Source: Diprion similis
Taxonomy: Eukaryota; Arthropoda; Insecta; Hymenoptera; Diprionidae
DNA length: 64,000 nt
Direction: 5' to 3'
Assembly (NCBI RefSeq): GCF_021155765.1
Contig: NC_060115.1
Coordinates: forward strand, 5,932,493-5,996,492
Below the pieces are notes generated by a model that worked only from the letters and a program-made list of their open reading frames with translations, did not search any database and was not told the origin of the DNA. This document shows, piece after piece, positions 62,301 to 64,000 of the stretch. The position numbers were made by a program, and so were the translations under genes. Position 1 is the first letter of the stretch. Every line of letters begins with the position of its first letter.

Positions 62301-62583
62301 ACATTTGCGATTTCATTACCTTTTCCGCCCGCACTTCAGCCAATCAGACTCAGGTGAGTCAGTGTAGTGACTCCCGACCCTTGAGACCCTCGATAAATTT
62401 GCGATTAACTTTTATCGAAGGACCTGATCGACTCGAAGCTGGAGAAACGACGAAAAGGTGTCTACGGGCCGCCCATACTTAAGAAGCAAGTATTTTTTAT
62501 AGACGACCTCAATATGCCCAGTCTGGAGATATACGGCGCCCAACCGCCCATCGAACTGATCCGTCAGTTCATGGATTTCAGCG
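9472..62583 (+). CDS. DNAH1: Axonemal dynein heavy chain, DNAH1 type (31 coding exons, N-terminal half; continues past the window)
   Basis: Exons: 9472-9538, 9612-9799, 10483-10757, 11148-11480, 11567-11696, 11818-11994, 12108-12455, 12555-12770, 12884-13143, 13272-13740, 13828-14152, 14222-14353, 14615-14935, 15009-15186, 15271-15403, 15498-16043, 16434-16660, 16735-16977, 17100-17213, 17334-17589, 17657-17819, 19026-19136, 22316-22407, 58609-58763, 59423-59662, 59740-59818, 60325-60538, 61240-61402, 61955-62073, 62148-62353, 62421-62583. All phases agree, giving 6643 coding nt (2214 codons plus one base) with no internal stop. The product is an ATP-driven motor subunit of inner dynein arms in cilia and sperm tails. 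It is assigned to DNAH1, not DNAH3/6/7/12, by tail and AAA words such as GFY/GYYSE near the start, [12 protein letters not shown] in AAA1 and GQLYGEYD in AAA2. The stalk, AAA4-6 and C-terminus are outside the window. Confidence 0.9.
9539..9540 (+). other. GC splice donor, DNAH1 intron 1 (9539-9611)
   Basis: The exon ends ACAG and the intron begins GCGAGT. The 73 bp intron ends TTTTCAG. Donors at the nearby GT dinucleotides (GTGATC at 9529, GTAGAG at 9543) lead to stop codons in exon 2, while the GC join keeps exon 2 open over its whole length. Confidence 0.7.
9808..10345. mobile_element. Foldback/MITE-like element (about 538 bp) in DNAH1 intron 2
   Basis: The left arm begins TACATTATAGG at 9808 and the right arm ends CCTATAATGTA at 10345. 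The arms match in inverted orientation over nearly their whole length (for example AGGTCATTTTTGAATTTCGATC near 9831 against its partner near 10310, and GAGGGTGG...CCCCATTCAACCC at about 9926-9950 against about 10205-10230), meeting near 10076. TA flanks each end, which would fit a Tc1/mariner-type target duplication, although TA could simply be part of the palindrome. No transposase frame is present, so it is non-autonomous. It starts only 8 nt after the DNAH1 exon 2 end. Confidence 0.75.
10808..11090. repeat. Degenerate 'tggaaaacctggaaa' repeat in DNAH1 intron 3
   Basis: The words ATGGAAAACCTGGAAATATC (about 10810), ATGGAAAACCGAGAATTGTC (about 10850) and CTGGAAAACCTGAAAATGTG (about 11050) recur, with a TCGGGGAATTTTTATTTTG-like continuation. 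This resembles a dispersed motif common in insect introns. No clear ends are visible. Confidence 0.45.
13272..16660 (+). CDS. DNAH1: DNAH1 exons 10-17: linker (DHC_N2) domain
   Basis: These exons encode residues of about 665-1441. Exon 10 contains [12 protein letters not shown] and MREWMETIP. Exon 11 begins the linker with [17 protein letters not shown] and carries a canonical [11 protein letters not shown]. Exon 14 has [14 protein letters not shown], exon 15 WLYLEPIF, exon 16 the near-invariant [28 protein letters not shown] and [16 protein letters not shown] words. The linker is the mechanical element that swings across the AAA ring during the power stroke. Exon 17 (16434-16660) starts at a CAAAG acceptor; the earlier CCAG and ACAG acceptors at about 16404 and 16410 would put stops in frame. 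The exon 11 donor is GC (14153): only that join restores the invariant ASDWLKW word in exon 12. Confidence 0.9.
14153..14154 (+). other. GC splice donor, DNAH1 intron 11 (14153-14221)
   Basis: The exon ends TCCG and the intron begins GCGAGT, ending TTACACAG 69 bp later. This phase-1 join restores the conserved A-S-D-W-L word. The GT four bases downstream gives the wrong frame. Confidence 0.8.
16735..19136 (+). CDS. DNAH1: DNAH1 exons 18-22: AAA1, the main ATPase site, and the start of AAA2
   Basis: Residues of about 1442-1737. Walker A is GPAGTGKT at 1479-1486, preceded by [20 protein letters not shown]. Walker B is [15 protein letters not shown] with the catalytic D/E at 1531-1532. Sensor I region reads [17 protein letters not shown] and the sensor II/arginine area [13 protein letters not shown], then [20 protein letters not shown] and DVNVPKFL. 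All residues needed for ATP hydrolysis are present. This is the primary ATPase that drives motility. Exon 22 (19026-19136) carries [20 protein letters not shown], the link into AAA2. Introns 16978-17099, 17214-17333 and 17590-17656 are short; intron 17820-19025 carries two small inverted-repeat elements. Confidence 0.92.
17885..18205. mobile_element. Small inverted-repeat element (about 321 bp) in DNAH1 intron 21
   Basis: TGGTGTGCCTAGAA at 17885-17898 is matched by TTCCTAGGCACACCA ending at 18205 in inverted orientation (one mismatch). The interior has no coding frame. I see no clear target-site duplication, so the superfamily is unknown. Confidence 0.6.
18277..18459. mobile_element. Small inverted-repeat element (about 183 bp) in DNAH1 intron 21
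   Basis: CCAGCAGGTCCACT at 18277-18290 and AGTGGACCTGCTGG at 18446-18459 are exact inverted copies. The AT-rich interior has no coding frame. It sits about 70 bp after the preceding element but does not share its termini. Confidence 0.6.
19137..22315. other. DNAH1 intron 22
   Basis: About 3.2 kb between the AAA2 exons. It holds a diverged copy of the foldback family (about 21085-21215), an A-rich run at about 20678-20695, and otherwise AT-rich sequence without a convincing exon. Confidence 0.55.
21085..21215. repeat. Diverged partial copy of the 9808-10345 element
   Basis: TTTTTGGGGTCG...TCGTCCACTGTATTGGAACCACCATCTTGAATTTTCAAAATC..ATTCGTAATCAATGA aligns with 10093-10165 (TTTTGGGGTTTTGGTCCATCGTATTGGATCC...TTGAATTTTCAAATTTTG...ATTCGTAATGAGTAA), and both are followed by a GTCCGGT word. 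Only part of one arm is recognisable. Confidence 0.45.
22316..59818 (+). CDS. DNAH1: DNAH1 exons 23-26: AAA2 domain, interrupted by a 36.2 kb intron
   Basis: Exon 23 (22316-22407) encodes [14 protein letters not shown] and the AAA2 Walker A GPTGSGKT (1760-1767), ending in phase 0. After intron 22408-58608, exon 24 (58609-58763) resumes [25 protein letters not shown]. Exon 25 (59423-59662) gives [15 protein letters not shown] (Walker B-like FDGPVD 1845-1850), [12 protein letters not shown] and [10 protein letters not shown]. Exon 26 (59740-59818) starts [13 protein letters not shown] and ends CWIRALPE at a GC donor (59819). The Walker A is thus separated from the rest of its own domain by the giant intron, which contains the antisense receptor gene. 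AAA2 in dyneins binds ATP structurally rather than hydrolysing it. Confidence 0.9.
27671..28300. mobile_element. Inverted-repeat element (about 630 bp) in DNAH1 intron 23
   Basis: The left arm runs from TATCAGGGTGTTTAAAAA (27671) through CACCGTGCCACTC, AAAGATTCTATAAAAAGATGA and a GGAAGATCG word (about 27800). The right arm, read on the other strand from 28300, gives TATTAGGATATTTTAGAAA, CACCACGGCACCCC, AAAGGTTCCGTCGAAAGATGA and GGAAGATCG. The arms are therefore at least about 150 bp and diverged. Conceptual translations of both arms share LFxLxERFxxKM. Only short frames exist, so it looks non-autonomous, or is a remnant. Confidence 0.55.
30884..30976. repeat. (AT)n microsatellite, about 46 units
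   Basis: An almost pure TA/AT run of about 93 bp. Confidence 0.95.
31876..32107 (-). CDS. Receptor exon 4: rest of TM6, TM7 and C-terminus
   Basis: 232 nt from a TTTTCAG acceptor to the TAG stop at 31876. It encodes [36 protein letters not shown] and [20 protein letters not shown], followed by a short basic tail with cysteines (MCKVQ, YHCNP) suitable for palmitoylation. Confidence 0.9.
31876..53726 (-). CDS. Rhodopsin-family neuropeptide GPCR, CNMamide-receptor-like, nested in DNAH1 intron 23
   Basis: Four minus-strand exons, 53726-52887, 33800-33626, 33188-33083 and 32107-31876, join through GT-AG introns in matching phases (0, 1, 0-based +2) into 450 residues. The N-terminus has glycosylation sites N24 and N30. 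TM1 63-84, TM2 94-116, TM3 130-155, TM4 176-198, TM5 220-250, TM6 about 356-383, TM7 about 396-419. C131 and C209 form the usual disulfide. The DRY motif is ERF (155-157, [12 protein letters not shown]). TM7 has NFALY (413-417) in place of NPxxY. Intracellular loop 3 is long (about 100 residues) and Ser/His/Asn-rich, mostly exon 2. The [17 protein letters not shown] and [10 protein letters not shown] words suggest the CNMamide/TRH-receptor-like group. The first intron is 19.1 kb. Receptor identity is inferred; seven-helix GPCR status is clear. The start is the first ATG of the frame; the codons before it lack an ATG. Confidence 0.85.
33083..33188 (-). CDS. Receptor exon 3: start of TM6
   Basis: 106 nt between a TTTTTACAG acceptor and a GTAATT donor. 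It encodes [20 protein letters not shown] and then NLP, the basic entry and first half of TM6. The donor splits the serine codon of NLP-S-YVIRL. Confidence 0.85.
33626..33800 (-). CDS. Receptor exon 2: intracellular loop 3 insert
   Basis: 175 nt from a TTTCAG acceptor to a GTAATA donor, encoding residues 281-338 plus one base. The sequence ([19 protein letters not shown], then [15 protein letters not shown]) is polar with many Ser and His and no membrane segment. Because 175 nt is not a multiple of three and exon 3 needs phase 1, the exon cannot be skipped without a frameshift. Confidence 0.75.
34188..34223. repeat. 18 bp tandem duplication
   Basis: GGCGGCTCAAAAGTTAAG is followed directly by GGCGTCTCAAAAGTTAAG, one base different. 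Confidence 0.8.
36133..36172. repeat. GAGGAT/GATGAG hexamer repeat
   Basis: Six to seven tandem copies of a GATGAG unit; read on the minus strand they give a serine run, which is a chance frame. Confidence 0.85.
44274..44343. repeat. (CT)n microsatellite, about 35 units
   Basis: Uninterrupted CT dinucleotides over about 70 bp. Confidence 0.95.
48940..49294. mobile_element. Inverted-repeat element (about 355 bp) within receptor intron 1
   Basis: The left end TTTTAGTACACCTCAAAAGA and continuation TTTTTAGATTTTTTTGATTG match, in inverted orientation, the right end read from 49294 (TTTTAGTACCTATCAAAAGA ... TTTTTAGATTTTTTTAATTA). The arms are about 60 bp. The interior is very AT-rich with no coding frame. 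Confidence 0.65.
51830..51848. repeat. Poly-C run (C19)
   Basis: Nineteen consecutive C on the plus strand. Confidence 0.95.
52887..53726 (-). CDS. Receptor exon 1: N-terminus to TM5
   Basis: This exon encodes residues 1-280, ending NLNQIP at a GTGAGT donor (52886). It is much richer in G+C, especially at third codon positions, than the intron sequence around it, which is why the opposite strand also carries long chance frames here. The frame stays open past the donor to about 52290, so an unspliced message would encode a receptor lacking TM6-7. Confidence 0.9.
53758..53781 (-). CDS. Upstream ORF before the receptor start
   Basis: ATG at 53781 opens a seven-codon frame (MDNTDLV) ending TGA at 53758, 31 nt before the receptor ATG. 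It would be in the 5' UTR if the exon extends this far. Confidence 0.3.
   Translation of the reverse strand: MDNTDLV
53782..58608. other. Region 5' of the receptor gene, last part of DNAH1 intron 23
   Basis: This should contain the receptor promoter (minus strand) but I see no decisive core element. Simple repeats include CTTTC units at about 54306-54335, T16 followed by G18 at 55117-55150, a TA run at about 56836-56870, and TTTTC units at about 57400-57420. No exon is convincing until the DNAH1 acceptor at 58607-58608. Confidence 0.5.
55117..55150. repeat. T16 directly followed by G18
   Basis: Sixteen T then eighteen G on the plus strand. Confidence 0.9.
59819..59820 (+). other. GC splice donor, DNAH1 intron 26 (59819-60324)
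   Basis: The exon ends CCTGAG and the intron begins GCTAGT. The acceptor is a strong pyrimidine tract ending ACAACAG. The join is phase 0 and reproduces the spacing expected for the family. Reading through instead reaches an in-frame TGA within about 60 nt. Confidence 0.75.
60325..62583 (+). CDS. DNAH1: DNAH1 exons 27-31: end of AAA2 and AAA3 up to Walker B
   Basis: Exon 27 (60325-60538) is a less conserved helical stretch. Exon 28 (61240-61402) has [20 protein letters not shown] and ends MVYDYR across a GC donor (61403). Exon 29 (61955-62073) reads LHDGGFTDP and WVKWLEDIP. Exon 30 (62148-62353) holds [17 protein letters not shown], the AAA3 Walker A GPTGSGKT (2121-2128) and [11 protein letters not shown]. 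Exon 31 (62421-62583) holds [16 protein letters not shown] and Walker [10 protein letters not shown] (2185-2193), then [15 protein letters not shown]. It stops in phase 1 at a GTTAGT donor. AAA3 is the regulatory nucleotide site. The next exon (family word GGWYDR) is not in the remaining 1.4 kb. Confidence 0.9.
61403..61404 (+). other. GC splice donor, DNAH1 intron 28 (61403-61954)
   Basis: The exon ends TACAG and the intron begins GCGAGT, ending AATTTCCAG. The join is phase 2 and creates the arginine of the conserved DYR-L word. The alternative GT at 61407 is in phase 0 and would put exon 29 in the wrong frame. Confidence 0.85.
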
Positions 62584-64000
62584 GTTAGTTGATTTTTTTA
62601 TTTGACTAAATTCCGTTCGTTTCCTCAGCACGTATATGTGTTGAAAAACCTTACTTCTCTCCATCGATGAAACGACCGACTTTGCAAAATGATTATCGCG
62701 TTGAAAGCTCTAGAGCCTATAATATCTACATCAAATCTGTCGACGCTTGCTGCTCTAATTGCCGCGTTCTACAATCTTCCTAATACGTTTCAACACGAAA
62801 TTTTTACGACAAACAGTTATTAGAGATATCGTATCAGTTTTTTTTTCTTCTCATTCTATCAAAGTGAAAAGAGACGATAAGTTGATCGGGTGTGGGCGGG
62901 AAACGTCTTTCAGACATTTGTCCTCAAGTAGAAATCTCGAGGTGTTTGATCTTTAGAACAATGAATTACAAACGCGGATGTAAGGAGAAGTCAGTTAAAC
63001 GTCAAAGAAAGATGTAGAAGAAAAAAAAAGAGAGAATAATATCACACTCTTATTTGCTCGGTGTTTATCAGTCGCTGGTCTTGAAAAGCATTCCGTTTCT
63101 GCATTTCGTTTTCCACATGACCCCGTCCGATTAGACATGAGAGTTTGCAACCTCATTCCTTCATCCACTCGAACATTAGCATGTCGGATGAGAAAAACTT
63201 TGTCAAAAATTAAAAAGGAGAAAAAGAAATCTCGAGGTGCAAAAAATGGTCTGCTTAAAAACGGAGCAGAGGATAAAGATGATAGGAAGGGGAAAAAAAG
63301 TGTGGAAATCAACAGACAATGAACTGACGGTATTCTTCGTTATTCGTGCATAAAGAGCTGATGCCGAAGTGGCAATCAGACACGAATTGACGAGGGTATA
63401 AGAATGATGAGACGCGATTTTTGAGGATTAGGTTCAGTCCAGAGGTCACGATTAAGGTCGCTGTATTTTATCGCTGGTAGATCATCCCACGTGAAAGAAT
63501 CGAGAGAAAAAAAAAGAAGGAGAAATGGCCGGCAAAGAGACGGTGGAAACCTATTTCATGTCAACGTTGAGAGTATAAGGACTTCGGGATAGGTGTTCAA
63601 AGTGTTTTTCAGCCATATTTTATAGCCTCGAATCGGTCAATTCTTTCTGTTATTCACCGCCGCGCCGCCCCCGCATCAACAATTCTCCCGTTGATCCTGT
63701 AATATAAATATAGAATAAAACGATGTGAATTTTTTGCCGCATTTCTGAAATTATCAAATTAATTTTACCGCGTTGTATCAGGTTTTTAAATAGAGCGTAT
63801 ACAGACCGGACTGAAATCCCGATAATTTAGCCGATTTTTCGTCCACCGTTCCATCGAGCCGCGGTCTTTCATTGTCAGCGAATCATACGACTGCGGTTCA
63901 AAGTCCACAGAATCATATACCATTCAAAAATTCCTACGCTCTCTCGCTCTCTCTTGGTGAATATTGGAACACTCGTCGACGTCCAATTATTTTCCCCGGG
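62584..64000. other. DNAH1 intron 31 (partial)
   Basis: From the GTTAGT donor to the window end I find no exon matching the expected continuation of AAA3. The sequence is AT-rich with A-rich stretches. Confidence 0.6.

Overview
This is an intron-rich nuclear genome window from an animal, almost certainly an insect. The evidence is a SLIMP-type seryl-tRNA synthetase paralogue (a family best known from insects), an insect-style neuropeptide GPCR, GT-AG introns throughout and abundant simple repeats. A hymenopteran such as a sawfly is possible, but that is only a guess. I can support five protein-coding genes. I see no rRNA, tRNA, CRISPR array or prokaryote-type operon.

Layout. (1) 1-4806, minus strand: the 5' part of the PBAP/SWI-SNF subunit gene ARID2/Bap170. 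Two coding exons (2856-2949, 4715-4806) carry the start codon and the first half of the ARID domain; the rest lies beyond the left edge. (2) 4807-6763: a CpG-rich divergent intergenic region. (3) 6764-7459, plus strand: a three-exon ZNF593/Bud20-type zinc finger protein of 60S ribosome biogenesis. (4) 7544-8965, plus strand: an intronless SLIMP-like mitochondrial protein only 84 bp downstream. (5) 9472-62583, plus strand: the N-terminal half (31 coding exons, about 2214 codons) of an axonemal dynein heavy chain of the DNAH1 type, running from the start codon to the Walker B motif of AAA3 and continuing off the right edge. (6) Inside its 36.2 kb intron 23 (22408-58608) lies a complete minus-strand rhodopsin-family neuropeptide receptor gene (53726 down to 31876, four coding exons, 450 aa), most like the CNMamide-receptor group.

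The dynein model was built by joining exons whose phases all agree, giving an unbroken frame across 31 exons. Four of its introns can only be joined with GC donors (9539, 14153, 59819, 61403), which is the most unusual gene-structure signal here. The introns also hold at least four elements with inverted terminal repeats (9808-10345, 17885-18205, 18277-18459, 48940-49294), a fifth with longer, diverged arms (27671-28300), and many microsatellites. The genes are not functionally linked as a pathway: chromatin remodelling, ribosome assembly, mitochondrial maintenance, ciliary/sperm motility and neuropeptide signalling simply lie next to each other.
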